64,000 nt of DNA from Welwitschia mirabilis (Eukaryota; Gnetophyta; Gnetopsida; Welwitschiales), in assembly GCA_051453625.1 (NCBI GenBank), contig JBOZIK010000001.1, positions 267,476,380 through 267,540,379 of the forward strand, given 5' to 3'. Each line of letters begins with the position of its first letter. Positions within the stretch are counted from its first letter, which is position 1. The notes beneath the pieces were generated by a model that worked only from the letters and a program-made list of their open reading frames with translations, did no database searches and was not told the DNA's origin. This document shows, in pieces, positions 25,161-36,996 of this stretch. A program made the translations under genes and the position numbers.

Positions 25161-26110
25161 CCATCATGCTAAGGCTAAAGATTCCTGTTTCAAGAAAGGA
25201 TAGAGGCAAAGATAATAGAGCTTATTTTTATAACTCATAGGGAAAAGGTAATGTAGAATTAAAGCTTTAATAAGAAGCATTTTACTCTAGAGAGGGTTAT
25301 TTTATAGAACACTTTTAGAAATTATTTCAATCTCCTATCCAAGTTGGAAAAGTTAGGTTGGACTTATATTCTAAACCCTCATATTCATGCTTTGGTAAAT
25401 TTATTTTATATGGTTTATTGTAATGATTTCTATTAGCATGAGCAACATTAGTTTGTTTTAAATTTGTATGATGTTGGGATTGGGATTAATCTTGAAATGA
25501 TTTTTAATGCTATTGCATTTCCATTAGACTATGTTAATTATGTGCATGTCTCTTTAGTTTTAGTTTGAGATAGTTTAATTCCCAAAAATGAGCTCAATGA
25601 AGTTTTATATAAAAGACAAGAGGTACTCTTTCACATTATTTCTAGTAATCTCATTCAAAAGCTTGATCATATCGATGAATTATCTCCTCTATGTGCTTGT
25701 TATGTATTACTATGATTAAATAATTCAACTCAACCTACCTCAACTGATTTTGCAAAACATGACTTCCTACACATCTATAGGTTTCATTAGCATTACCATA
25801 TGTAGGACTTTTTACTAAGATGTATCATGATTAGGTAATTCTACCAAAGGTTAGTGATGAAATTATAAATTGCCTAATCCATTTGTTAAATCCTCTCTTA
25901 TCTAGATGAGAATTAGGGAAGTCATAGCTCCTTCAGACCCAACTTCTTCTCATGCTAGTTAATTCAAGTGCATGTAACCTGGTGAGTCTTTAAAGGGTAC
26001 CTTCTTAACCAACAAATAACTTAAATAGATCTCCTCTTACTTATCTAAGATAAATAAAGCTCTTGTTGATTTCAGGTTAGAGGTGGCATTCACTTCTTGT
26101 AGCAACAATA
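25160..26110 (+). pseudogene. Element A third ORF, decayed
   Basis: The broken plus-strand ORF includes VNLFYMVYCNDFY, FVLNLYDVGIGINLEMI and AIAFPLDYVNYVHVSLVLV. It lies between RNase H and the 3' LTR, where SIRE/Maximus copia elements carry an extra env-like ORF. It has many stops. Its role is unknown. A 133-codon hydrophobic open stretch that follows (26114-26515) is probably 3' untranslated sequence rather than a gene. Confidence 0.5.
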
Positions 26111-26560
26111 GTAGTGGAAATGTGGTGGAATCCAGTTAAATGTCTATTCATATTTCTTTCATCCTTGCATCTTCTTTTGGTTTTTTTGTCTTTGTGCCTT
26201 TGTATATTTGTATCTATTATGTTTGTGTGCTTATCAGTCCAAGCCTTCTCTTATGTACTTCTAACTAATAAATATGTAAATCATTTTTTAATTAATGGTC
26301 AATATAACATCTATTATTTTCATCATATATGTTTATTATTATTCACTTATATGGATGCTTTTCATGGGTATTTTTATGTATTAATTATTTTTCTTTCAAA
26401 ATCAATGATGCTAAAATGGGATGTAATGCAAAGACTATATGAGATAAAATGGTTGTATCATTATCTCATTCTAACAAGGAGATCAAACTCAGGGAGAGCT
26501 AGTCATCAAACTTAGGAGGAGGTTATTTTGAATAGGTTCTTAAGATTAATGGATTTGTCA

Positions 26561-26577
26561 TCATTAAAAAGAGATAT
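26561..26577 (+). promoter_or_regulatory. Polypurine tract of element A, decayed
   Basis: TCATCATTAAAAAGAGATAT precedes the 3' LTR. Copia elements of this lineage usually have a run of A followed by a run of G here, which primes plus-strand DNA. The G run is mostly lost, consistent with G-to-A changes. Confidence 0.6.
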
Positions 26578-28076
26578 CATAAGCATAATATTTCAATGAT
26601 CTTAAGGAATGATAATCAAGAAAAAAAATGATCATCATTTATCACATAAACTTTAAGGAGCTAAATTTTACATGTGGACATCCCCACTCAAAATAGGGTG
26701 GATGTCCCCTTTACTTATGGGTGATTTGTACGTATGATAGGTCTTAAGCGTAGATGTCCCCATTCAAATAGGGTAGATGTCTCCTCTTCTTATAAGAATC
26801 ATGATTGATAGGTCTTAGGTATAGCCATCCCCATACCAATTAGCTGGTATGTCCCTCCTCCATTCAGATTTTTTCTAGTCTGCACCTGTGGCAGGTGTGG
26901 ATGTTCATCCCTTTTTAAAATGGACATTTNNNNNNNNNNNNNNNNNNNNNNNNNNNNNNNNNNNNNNNNNNNNNNNNNNNNNNNNNNNNNNNNNNNNNNN
27001 NNNNNNNNNNNNNNNNNNNNNNNNNNNNNCCCTCCTCCATTCAGATTTTTTCTAGTCTGCACCTGTGGCAGGTGTGGATGTTCATCCCTTTTTAAAATGG
27101 ACATTTCCACACTTCCAATAGTGTAGACATCCACACTACTTTGAAGGTAGACATTTTCCCCACTAGGAGTAATGACACTACCAATTCTTAAGGCAGATGT
27201 CCTTCCTTTGAACCATTGGAAAAACAGTCTTCTTCAAGTAAAAGCACAATGATTTTTAATGGCTATTCTCTTTTGGAATACCATTTAATCACATTTGAAA
27301 TATGAATTTAATTGGAATATTAAATTAACATGCATTAGAATCATCATTTAGGGTTTCCCTTTAATAACTATTTCACCCTTCTCTATAAAAGAAGTAAAAC
27401 CTATTTTATTAGGGTCATAACAATAAAAAGGCATATATAGTTTTGTGAAGAGAAAAAAAAACTAATCTTTGGTAACCTATTTAGGATTTGTAATTGTATC
27501 TTGTGTATTCATTTGGAGTAGATCCTACACTATTTCATCTATGCTTAAGGCTTCTTATGATTGAGTCTGAGCTTTAAGTTTGAGAGGTTAATGATAAGCC
27601 TAAAAAATCATCACTGTTGTGTGTGAGATTGATGATAAGCCTAGAAAATCATCACTATTGTATGTGAGGTTGATGATAAGCCTAAAAAATCATCACTTTT
27701 ATAAGAGGAGTTGATGATCATGTACAAAATCATCAGTTCAAAAATGATAAGGGAATCAAAGAATAAGACATCTTGTCTTACCTTGAAAAGTGGAGTAGGC
27801 ATGTGACTGAACCACTATAAATCTTATGAGCTGATTATTTTTCTATTTTATTATTTTTCTTATATTTAGTTTTATTTTCAAATATAATTAATTACATTTT
27901 AAAATTGGGTTTTAAATTTAAAAGTGATCATTATTCCTATTCATCCCCTTCTAGGAATTTCATNNNNNNNNNNNNNNNNNNNNNNNNNNNNNNNNNNNNN
28001 NNNNNNNNNNNNNNNNNNNNNNNNNNNNNNNNNNNNNNNNNNNNNNNNNNNNNNNNNNNNNNNTCTAGGCATTTCA
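26578..28076 (+). repeat. Element A 3' LTR
   Basis: It is collinear with the 5' LTR 18010-19250. It contains two 100-N gaps (26930-27029 and 27964-28063). The 77 bp before the first gap are repeated after it without difference (26853-26929 and 27030-27106), so that gap is probably a failed overlap. It ends GGCATTTCA at 28076, followed by TAGTT. Confidence 0.9.
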
Positions 28077-28081
28077 TAGTT

Positions 28082-28420
28082 GGGGTTCTGTTAGTTAATT
28101 GAATTAGAGTTATGTACCTGACTAGATACTTTTGCAAACATGTTTTTAATTCCTTCAACCAAGTGAACTATAGAGACATGAGGTTTTGAGGTGGTTATGA
28201 ACATATTATTTTGCAACACTTCCTCTATGATCTTCTTTTTCCTTTTTATTTCTTATTGGATTTGTTATTGAATCTATTTTAGCACATATGGGGATATTTT
28301 TAGAGGATGCATTAGAACTTATTGTGAATAGTCGTTTAGGCTTATTATGTATATTTATTTTTATTACTCCTTCTAGAGTGGTATTGCCACTCCCTAATTC
28401 CATTCTTATTCTAGGTGGGG
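28082..28420 (-). pseudogene. Element D gag, N-terminal part
   Basis: The minus strand gives an open stretch from 28403 (MELGSGNTTLEGVIK, IDSITNPIRNKKEKE) and then, in another frame, PHVSIVHLVEGIKNMFAK. It ends at the element A insertion point and continues in direction at 18004. I assign it to gag from its position upstream of the gag core; the N-terminal part of this gag is not conserved enough to recognise by motif. Confidence 0.5.
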
Positions 28421-29160
28421 ATAAGCATGGTAATATTGATGTTTTTTTTTTTACAATTATTTCTTCTAAGTTTAATAGAGGGTCAAGTAATTCTTGTAAA
28501 ACTTGTGTATTTGTAGTGAGATTAATTTTTATTTATTCAATTATTCAACTTCAGTAATTAGGTTATACTCAAAAGGGTATGGTGGAGTTTCTATTTTTTA
28601 TAGGTTTTCACTTTGTAATGAAGTTTGTGGAGTATCAAGCCTTGTTGTTTTACCTAAACATAATGGGATAGACTTATTTTATTCAAGGTTAATGATGATA
28701 TGTTGTACATTTTTGGATAATCAATTTCTAATCCACCTAGATTATTGATTCTTATGTGCTCTCTTAGGTGTTTTACATGACATTTTTATTTTTACAAAAT
28801 TTTTAACATGCTTCTAATTATACTAATAAATTTAAAAAAAAGTTTTGAAATTTTCTAAACATTTAAAAATTTCTTTAAAATAGTAAATCATTTTAAACTT
28901 AAAATATTTTACTTATAAGATTTCTAAAAAAGCACTTTTTTAGAAATGGAAATGAACATAGAAGTCAGAGTACTTACATGAATCTACCATTTAATAAAGG
29001 GCTTTAATCCAATTTATCTTTTCATTCCTTTCAAGTTGTAGGTAATAACACTTAGTGGAGGCAAAGCAAACCACAAATATTTTAAGTCTTATATTAGATT
29101 ATATTATTTATATAAGATCTAACCCAAAGCCAATGAACCCAGTTACTTGATATGTTTTTA
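28420..29160. other. Element D 5' leader, part 1
   Basis: This is AT-rich non-coding sequence between the presumed gag start and the left edge of element E. It continues at 36191-36975. I see no gene. Confidence 0.4.
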
Positions 29161-30483
29161 TGATTGGAGATTTGTAGTGATCTGGATTTATCTGACTTTA
29201 TAATTGAAATCATTCTTCCATAAGGATATATACGATAAATTATTAAGATAAATACAATTATTATATCTTACAAAGAAACTCAAAACAAAACAAAATAAAA
29301 ATTTTGAGAAGAGGATGATATTTAGTTGATAATGTAAGAAAATAAAAATTTTCCAAGGTTCTGATTAATTTGCCTAACTCTTCACCTTCACTTTAATGAT
29401 TTCTATATCTTAAAATTGATAATCAAGTAAGCTCTATCTAAAAATTACTAATGTAAAATGAATTATTCAATAATAATAAAAGGAAAAAAAACCTACTTAA
29501 GAACTAATCCTACCTAAATATTGCTAATGCTAAATGATTGTGTAATAATAATTAAAGGACTAAAACTAATTCTAGAAATGATTCTACTTGAATATTGCTA
29601 ATACCAAATGACTTTGTACATTAACAATGAAAGGGTCTAAATTAATTATTTCATTAAAACTAAAACAAATATACATTAAACTAAATGAAAAGAGAAGTAA
29701 AGAAGAATAACTCCTTAACTAACCTTAGGCATTCCACCCCTAAGAAAGATGATCAGAGTGTCATGATGTCTTAGCCTCAAGTCTTTTCCAAGTTAAGCCA
29801 AATAAAAGATGTTTAAAATGAATAATGAAGACTCTTTTATAGATGAGAAAAGGCTTGAAGAATTTCATTATGATTGTGTTAGATGTTGTTATTATGTATT
29901 AGGTAGGTAATTACAATAAAGGAGGATACATTAGGTAGTTACTTAAGGATGAAGTTATAATTTTTGGTATGTAGCCATAAATAAAGATTCTTTATCTTCT
30001 TATGCAATCATGGAAATGACATGTTCTTTGACTACTAATAATGTTGTTAAAAGATGATAATTCATGCATCTTCCATATGGTCATCCTTATTACACCACAT
30101 GTCACTAGAAGATGTTATCTTATACTTCTGTCATGTGTTATCAGATTTAAAGGTTGATTCTAATTTATCATTTGACTTAGGCTAGTGATTAACTCCTAAA
30201 AATAATGTAGAAATGTGAGTTTTTCAATAGTCTAAATCATAAAGATAGTGACATAAGTAGTCCTAGTTGATGGCACTAGTATTTGGTGCTAAAAGTTCAT
30301 CAATTTAGGCATAGTTCCTCTAAAGGCAGTAATATATCTACTCATGTTAAGGGAAATCCATAATTTCATGAAAAGGTAATAAAAAAGGCAAAAAAACATT
30401 AATATGTAATAAAAGTATGAATTAAATATTTATTCCTATGCTATATTAATCAATTATACTTTCTTAAAATGTTAATTTTTGCA
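29161..30483 (-). repeat. Element E 3' LTR
   Basis: It is collinear with 34701-36190. Landmarks are TCATTCTTCCATAAGGATATAT, a duplicated AATGATTGTGTAATAATAA-type stretch, TTCCATATGGTCATCC and a GGCACTAG motif near 30265. It ends TTTTTGCA. Confidence 0.85.
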
Positions 30484-33400
30484 TGTGGACACATCTTCTA
30501 ACTAGAATTTTACTAGACCCTTAGCAAAAAATTGATAAAAAAATGAACACCATGGAAAAATTGACTAAGTGGAAATGTCAAGTGTAGAAAATATGTTATT
30601 TTGGAATTTTGTTTTTTGATCAGTGTTTGATGTCATACTCCCTAAACAAAATTAAACTTTATTCTCAAAATTACAAAGAATTTAATATAAAACTTTTAAA
30701 AACTAGTTAATTACATGGATAGAAAATTATTTTAACAAATGTATTTAGAAAAATAATGCAATATTAGGGAAAAGCAAATATAAAACCTAATGAATATCAC
30801 ATCCACAAATTCCAAAGGTAGACTACCTAAAGTAGTGGCTATATTTATTAAAAAATTTATGAATTTTATTCTAAATTTAAAACATATCAAAATATCATAC
30901 AAACAAGATACCCTTTAAGTAAATCTACAAGTAATAAAAAATTATTTAAGAAAATTTTCAAGCATATAAATTAAAAAAATTAAATACAAAGAATCTTTTA
31001 ATTCCATTTTACCTTTTTCTAAAATTATACTTTGTGCATTATTTTAAGCATTTTTATCTAATTTGGTGCCCAATGTTATGACATATCATTTCAATATAAT
31101 TAAACATGTTGTTCTATGAAGGCATTAGTGCTACATTACTAGTGAGTGTTTATAGCCTTAACATAGTTGAACATGTTATAAATTAAATCATTAGAATTGC
31201 ATTGCTAGAAAGCCTTCATAACCCTGATGTAGTTAGCTAAATCCAATTTTTAATTTATCATTAAATAATGTACTTTTAGAGAAGAAATATTTCATTTTAT
31301 TTTAATTATCCTTCTCATATTTAATACATTTTGATGTACATAAAGGGATCATTAATCCATTAGCCTAATCAATATAATTCTTGTTTCCAAAAAATTCTTC
31401 AAAAATAATTAACTTAGAATGATAGTAGATTCCACNNNNNNNNNNNNNNNNNNNNNNNNNNNNNNNNNNNNNNNNNNNNNNNNNNNNNNNNNNNNNNNNN
31501 NNNNNNNNNNNNNNNNNNNNNNNNNNNNNNNNNNNCAATTCCATTTTACCTTTTTGCTAAAATTATACTTTATGCATTATTTTAAGCATTTTGATCTAAT
31601 TGGGTGCCCAATATTATGACATATCCTTTCAATAGAATTAAACATATTGTTATATGAAGGAGTTAGTGCTACATTACTAGTGAGTGTCTATAGCCTTAAC
31701 ACAATTGAACATGTTATAAATTAAATCATTAGACTTGCATTGCTAGGAAGCGTTCATAGCCATGATGTAGTTAGCTAAATCCAATTTTTATTTTATCATT
31801 AAATAATGTACTTTTAGAGAAGAAATATTTCATTTTCTTTTAATTATCCTTCTCATATTTAATACATTTTGATGTACATAAAGGGATCGTTAATCCATTA
31901 GCCTAATCAAGATAATTCTTGTTTCCAAAAAATTCTTTAAAAATAATTAACTTGGAATGATAGTAGATTCTACCTTAATTCAACTATATTTTCCATTTGG
32001 AATAGCTTAAGTGAAAGTGAATCTTAAAAAGTTAACTCAAAATAAGAAACACCATTTTTTAAAATACTATAGGTAAATTTAAATTCTACCTAATCCATAA
32101 TAATAGTGTAATCATTTATTAATGATTTATTTTATTTAGGGTCATGAAATATAATCATCTAATTTAAGAAACTCATGAATAGATGGAAGGGGAGGATGGT
32201 TGATGGACTTTATTAGATAGTGCAAAAGATGAAATGATGGATGAAGAGGCTTGAGGCAATGATTATTTATTCAATGATGTGGGTGAAATTTTGAATTTCC
32301 TACATAAACATTTTTAAGGTGATGATCATATAGGTAAAAGTTCTTAGTTGATTTAAGGTGTGAAGGCATTAGGCACAAAATATTTTAAAATTTGTAATTT
32401 TTAAAAACTAAAATCTATTTTAAATGAAAAATTTAAATTAAAATAATACAAAGAAACTAAAAATATTTCAAGAAATTTTTCAAGGTATTGCATACATGAA
32501 GGTTCAAAATACTGAATGCAAGGGTTGAATGATAAATTGAAATTACATGAAAAATTCAATAATGAGAGAGAATCCTTATAAATATTTGTACATCAATTCA
32601 TAAAATTTAGGAAAACATCAATACTAGTGGTAAAATTAATGTATTTAAAATCAAAAAATTTCTATTCCTTATCTTGTTTCAATTTACTAAACAATTCATG
32701 CAAGACATCATTTTGAAGTAAAAACAAGAAGGGACTAGAAACCATTAAGATGAATGATTGTCAAGAGAAGTATCAAAAGATGGTTTTAAAAGGAAATATG
32801 ATTTTTCTTCATCATTAAGATTTAGGTCTTGCTTTAAATATAAAGATGAGTATGATACAATAGGTTTAAGAGGATAATAATAGAAATATGAAGACTCTTC
32901 ATGGAGTGGATTATGTTAAGCTCTTAACTATTGTTCACTCCTTTATTAAGGTGATTGAGAGATTATTTCTTAAGTGGTTGTGCAAATAACAAAGGTTGTA
33001 ATTCAAAGAATTCAATGTTATTTATTTTATATATGTCACTTATGAATTCTTCCTTTGTTATATAGATTTCTAACTTATGATCTCCTTTAAACAATCACTT
33101 AATTATTATAGATTAATTGCAATTAGATGTATTTGATCCTGCTCTAAATTATAATATAGATAAACCTAGTTATTCACTCTCTAAGGCATGTCTAAACTTA
33201 GTGTCCTCTTAGATCTCATCATATATTTTCTCATGACTTGTATTTAGGTTTTCTTTCTCATTCCTAAGGGATATGATTTGGGTTTCATTAGTTTTAGTTT
33301 CATTAATCCATTAAAGTTTCTAAAAGATATTAGATTCATGGAATGTAAGAGATTTTTTTTAATCTCATTATTAGCTAAAAGCCCTAAGAACTTGATCATT

Positions 33401-34677
33401 AGATTGGACTATTTGTTTAAGGACTTAGTCAATTTTTTCTTTAGTTTTATTAAAGTTTTCTTCCAAATATTATGAATGGAATTGAAATGTTATGAAAGAT
33501 GGCATCACCTTCTAAAAATATTTGAAATGTATTTTCAAAGGAAGGTAAGGTGGATTGTTAAATGTAGGATGATGACAAATAGTGATTAAATAATAAAGGG
33601 TATTTAGAGAAAGATGAAAGATAAGGGATAAATGATGCCAAATATGAATAGGAGGATGAAGGGTATGGAATGTGAGTGATGAAGGAAAGTGAGTGATCAA
33701 ACTCTCTTAGTTCATAATAAGGATCTTAAAACTTAGAATTGCAAGAAGGTTGATTCATATATGGATGGGATTGAGGATACTCTTCAAAATTTTATCTAGG
33801 TCAAATAAAATTTCTTATGATTTATTTTTAGTTTTCATGATTCTAAAGCCTATAAGAGTAGACAAGTCTTTTTTTAAAATGTATTTTAAAAGGTTTAGGT
33901 GCCTAAATCCTTTCTAGGTCTTAGAAAATGAATTATAGTTTTAGTTAAAATGTTCACATTTGCCTAATTTTTTTTAGTTTCAGAGGGAGCCTAAAAGTCA
34001 AAAAGGTTCAGAGAGATCACAAAAGATACCTATCCAAGTTTCATGAATTTTGAAGCAAGAAAGATAGTGGCACTAGTCAAGCTAGGTAATGGCACTAATT
34101 CTTTACAATAGAGGCATTTTAAAAAGTACAAAGGTTAGTTTCAAGGAAACTCAAATGGTTCAGGTTGTAGATTCTGAGAAAAGTTTGACAGAAACCCAAA
34201 ATAACTGTGTTTTAGAAATTTACATCCTAGGATATAATCACTAAATTTTTTAAATTTTTTTAAGATTTTTAATAAAAATAAAACTTTATAGAATTCAAAA
34301 ATTTATAGAAACTTAAAAAGAATAAAAAATACAAATCAAATTATTAAAGTTAAGTTTTTTTTAATTCCTAATCTTTGGTTTTGGTTGCATCCATAGGAAA
34401 GTAGTTAGACCTACAAAATAGAACTATTAGATACAAAAATGAATTTTAGATGTTATATTAAAAATAAAACTCAACAATTTAGACTGGTTTAGGTTTTATT
34501 GGAAATAAATTAGTTCTTATCACTAGAAGAAAAAGAAAACACTTTAAATAAAAGGAAAAAAAACTAGTTTAGGTATTAATAGAAAGGGACTAATACCAAC
34601 CACTGAAAAAATAAAAACTAACTAAAAAAATTACAATAAGAAAATCGTGTACCCTTGAAAAAGTCACTATGCTAATA
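30484..34677 (-). other. Element E interior, mostly non-coding
   Basis: The segment 31000-31435 recurs at 31536-31975 around a 100-N gap. Apart from the gag remnant at 33270-33720 I recognise no coding sequence. GGCACTAG-type motifs appear near 34068-34100, as in the LTR. Confidence 0.45.
33270..33720 (-). pseudogene. Element E gag C-terminal remnant
   Basis: The minus strand shows a proline- and aromatic-rich stretch (PPIHIWHHLSLIFHL, FNNPPYLPLKIHF) followed by a helical stretch with FNKTKEKIDQVLKQIVQSND and VLRAF. Athila-type gag polyproteins have such a NPYS-like region and a coiled coil before the protease. No protease or RT follows. Confidence 0.45.
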
Positions 34678-34695
34678 TTCCTAGTAATAATATCA
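34678..34695 (-). promoter_or_regulatory. Primer-binding site, element E (tRNA-Asp type, decayed)
   Basis: The plus strand reads TTCCTAGTAATAATATCA. Against the reverse complement of the tRNA-Asp site TGGCGCCGTTGCCGGGGA it has 10 differences in 18 positions, and every one is C-to-T or G-to-A. It lies 5 bp from the LTR edge, the expected place. Confidence 0.7.
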
Positions 34696-34700
34696 AAATA

Positions 34701-36190
34701 TGATTGAAGACTTATAGTGGTATGAATTTATTTAAGTTTACACTTACAATCATTCTTTCATAAGGATATATGTGGTAACTTATCAAGAGAATTAAAATTA
34801 TTCTATCTTATAAAGAAAATTAAAACAAAATAAAATGAGAAGTTTGAGAAGAGAACGATCTTTTATTAATGACATAAGAAAATGAAAATGCTCTAAGATC
34901 TAATTAATTTACCTAATTCTCCACCTTTTCTTTAATGGATTCTATATCCTAAACTTGACAATCAAGTAAGCTCAATCTAAAAATCACCATTTTCAAATGA
35001 ATTATGTAATGATAATAAAAGGAAAAATCCTACTCAAGTATTAGTCTTACCTAAATATTACTAATGCCAAATGACTGTGCAATAACAATGAAAGGATTAA
35101 ATCTAATGTTAGAAATGGTTTTACCTATATATTAATAATACCAAATGACTTTGTTTATTAACAANNNNNNNNNNNNNNNNNNNNNNNNNNNNNNNNNNNN
35201 NNNNNNNNNNNNNNNNNNNNNNNNNNNNNNNNNNNNNNNNNNNNNNNNNNNNNNNNNNNNNNNNAAAGGATTAAATCTAATGTTAGAAATGGTTTTACCT
35301 ATATATTAATAATACCAAATGACTTTGTTTATTAACAATAAAAAGTTAAAAGTAATTCTTTTATTAAAAATAAAAGAAATATACATTACATCAAAGGGAG
35401 AGATATGTAAAGAAGAAGAACTTATTAACTAGCCTTGAACATTTCATCCTTAAAAAATATGATCAAAACACCATGATGTCCTAGCCTCTAAATCTTTCCC
35501 ATACTAAGCCAACCAAAAGGTGTTTACAATGGGTGCTCAAGGCTCTTTTATATATAAGGTAAGGTTTGAGAAGTTTTATTATGATTACATTAGGTTTTTT
35601 TACTATACATTACAAAAGGGGTTATGTCAGATAGTTTCTTAAGGGGAAAGTTACAATTTTTAGCATGTAGTTGAAAAAAAAAACGATTCTCTGTCTTCTT
35701 ATCCAAGCAAGATGATGACATGTCCTTTGACTTTTAATGATGCTAATAATAAATGACAAGTCATGCATCTTCCATGTGAAAATCCTTATTATGCCACATA
35801 TCACTATGATGTATTATCTTGTACTTCTTCCATGTGTTATTAAAGTTAAAGATTAAATTTAATTTATCATCTGAATGAGACTACAAGTGTAAAGTGATTA
35901 CCTCCTAGAAATAATATAGGAATGTAAGTTTTTCAATAGTATTCCTCAAAAAGATAGCTATGCCGGTAGTCCTAGCTAGTGGCATCAACATCTGGTGTTG
36001 AAAGTTCATTAGTTTGGATACAATTCTTATGAAGGAAGTAATATAGCTACTTATCTTATGGGAAGTTCATAATTTTATATAAAACTAATAAAAAGGATAA
36101 AACACATTAATATGTAATAAAACCATAAATTCAATTTTATCCTTATGCTAAAATAATCAATTATACTTGCTTAGAATGTCAATTTTTACA
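34701..36190 (-). repeat. Element E 5' LTR
   Basis: It is collinear with 29161-30483. It contains a 100-N gap (35165-35264) whose left flank, 74 bp (35091-35164), is repeated exactly as the right flank (35265-35338), so one copy is probably an assembly artefact. Confidence 0.85.
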
Positions 36191-36975
36191 TGTAAATAAC
36201 CTAATAATTCTTTAAATAGAGAACTCAGGAGATATCCAATAATATCCATAATATAATTTATAGTTTTTAGCAACAGAAAAAAATGTAAAATTTAAATATT
36301 TAAATGCTATTATACTTTGGAATAATAAATAGAAAAATAGGAAATAAGAGTAAAAAATTATAGGGATTAAACATTTAAAAATTAAAATCTATACTTTTTC
36401 TATCCTATCACTAGGTAATAAAACTATAACGGATCTATCACTCCAACAAAATACTAAACTGATTATAATAAATAGTGATAGAATTCTATTAAATAAAATT
36501 CAAAATTTCATAGAAAATTAGAGATGTAGGCCTATAACATAGTCATGAAAATACACAGTATAGTGAAATACAAGAAATAATGTAGAATTTAATATGTCAT
36601 GTTGTGATAAATAAACAACAATGATGCAATTAACTATTATAGCTAGTATCACTATGTGATACATAATTAACTATGCTATAATGAATCATAATGGAAATAG
36701 ATTATATAAAAGTTCTAAATTTAGTAATAAAAATTTAAGGAACTAGAATTGTAAAAATGAAAGACATAAAAGGTAAAGGTAGAAAAGTAACATTTTAAAG
36801 AGAAACTACTATATTAACAAGTTAATCCACCAATTCATAAATAAAAAGATCTATATAAGAATCAAATTTAAAAAATAATTCATGCTATTAGAAAGTATAA
36901 ATATTCATGAAGAGTAAAGGATTACTCAAAATATTTATATCAAAACATGTTTCAAGATCAAAGATTGCTAATTCT
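36191..36975. other. Element D 5' leader, part 2
   Basis: This is AT-rich non-coding leader between element E and the element D primer site. It contains inverted motifs: TATCACTAGGTAATA near 36401 and GTATCACTATGTGATAC at 36646-36662, with perfect 7-bp arms. Confidence 0.5.
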
Positions 36976-36993
36976 TCCCTAATAATGGCACCA
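36976..36993 (-). promoter_or_regulatory. Primer-binding site, element D (tRNA-Asp type)
   Basis: The plus strand reads TCCCTAATAATGGCACCA, the reverse complement of the tRNA-Asp site with 6 differences, all C-to-T or G-to-A. It lies about 4 bp left of the LTR, which fixes the minus orientation of element D. Confidence 0.85.
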
Positions 36994-36996
36994 AAA

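Larger units (their letters stand above)
18010..28076 (+). mobile_element. Element A: full-length copia (SIRE/Maximus-like), internally deleted
   Basis: The LTRs (18010-19250 and 26578-28076) flank gag, protease, integrase, RT and RNase H remnants and a third ORF, all on the plus strand. The 5-bp target duplication TAGTT is perfect: 18005-18009 and 28077-28081. A tRNA-iMet primer site follows the 5' LTR. The insertion interrupts the gag of element D: D gag sequence continues on both sides. Most of the RT and part of the integrase are missing, so the copy cannot be autonomous. The presence of an ORF between RNase H and the 3' LTR suggests the SIRE/Maximus lineage (inference). Confidence 0.9.
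29161..36190 (-). mobile_element. Element E: short, internally deleted tRNA-Asp-primed gypsy element
   Basis: Two collinear LTRs, 29161-30483 and 34701-36190, both start TGATTG and end in TTTTTRCA. A decayed tRNA-Asp primer site in reverse orientation lies just left of the right LTR, so the element is on the minus strand and the right LTR is its 5' LTR. The interior is only about 4.2 kb (including a gap with duplicated flanks) and holds only a gag C-terminal remnant, with no recognisable pol. It probably depended on other elements for mobility (inference). I could not find a clean target duplication. Confidence 0.75.

Noticed and set aside
26114-26515. 133-codon hydrophobic ORF on the plus strand
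   Set aside because: It lies in the 3' untranslated part of element A, has biased T-rich composition and no recognisable domain; chance openness in AT-rich DNA is more likely than a membrane protein gene.
28206-28557. Overlapping ORFs on both strands next to element A
   Set aside because: The minus-strand one is kept as the D gag N-terminus; the plus-strand ones show no domain and are shadows.
33278-33700. Small plus-strand ORF with Phe/Ile-rich sequence
   Set aside because: The opposite strand gives a gag-like proline-rich and coiled-coil pattern in the right orientation for element E; the plus-strand frame is a shadow.
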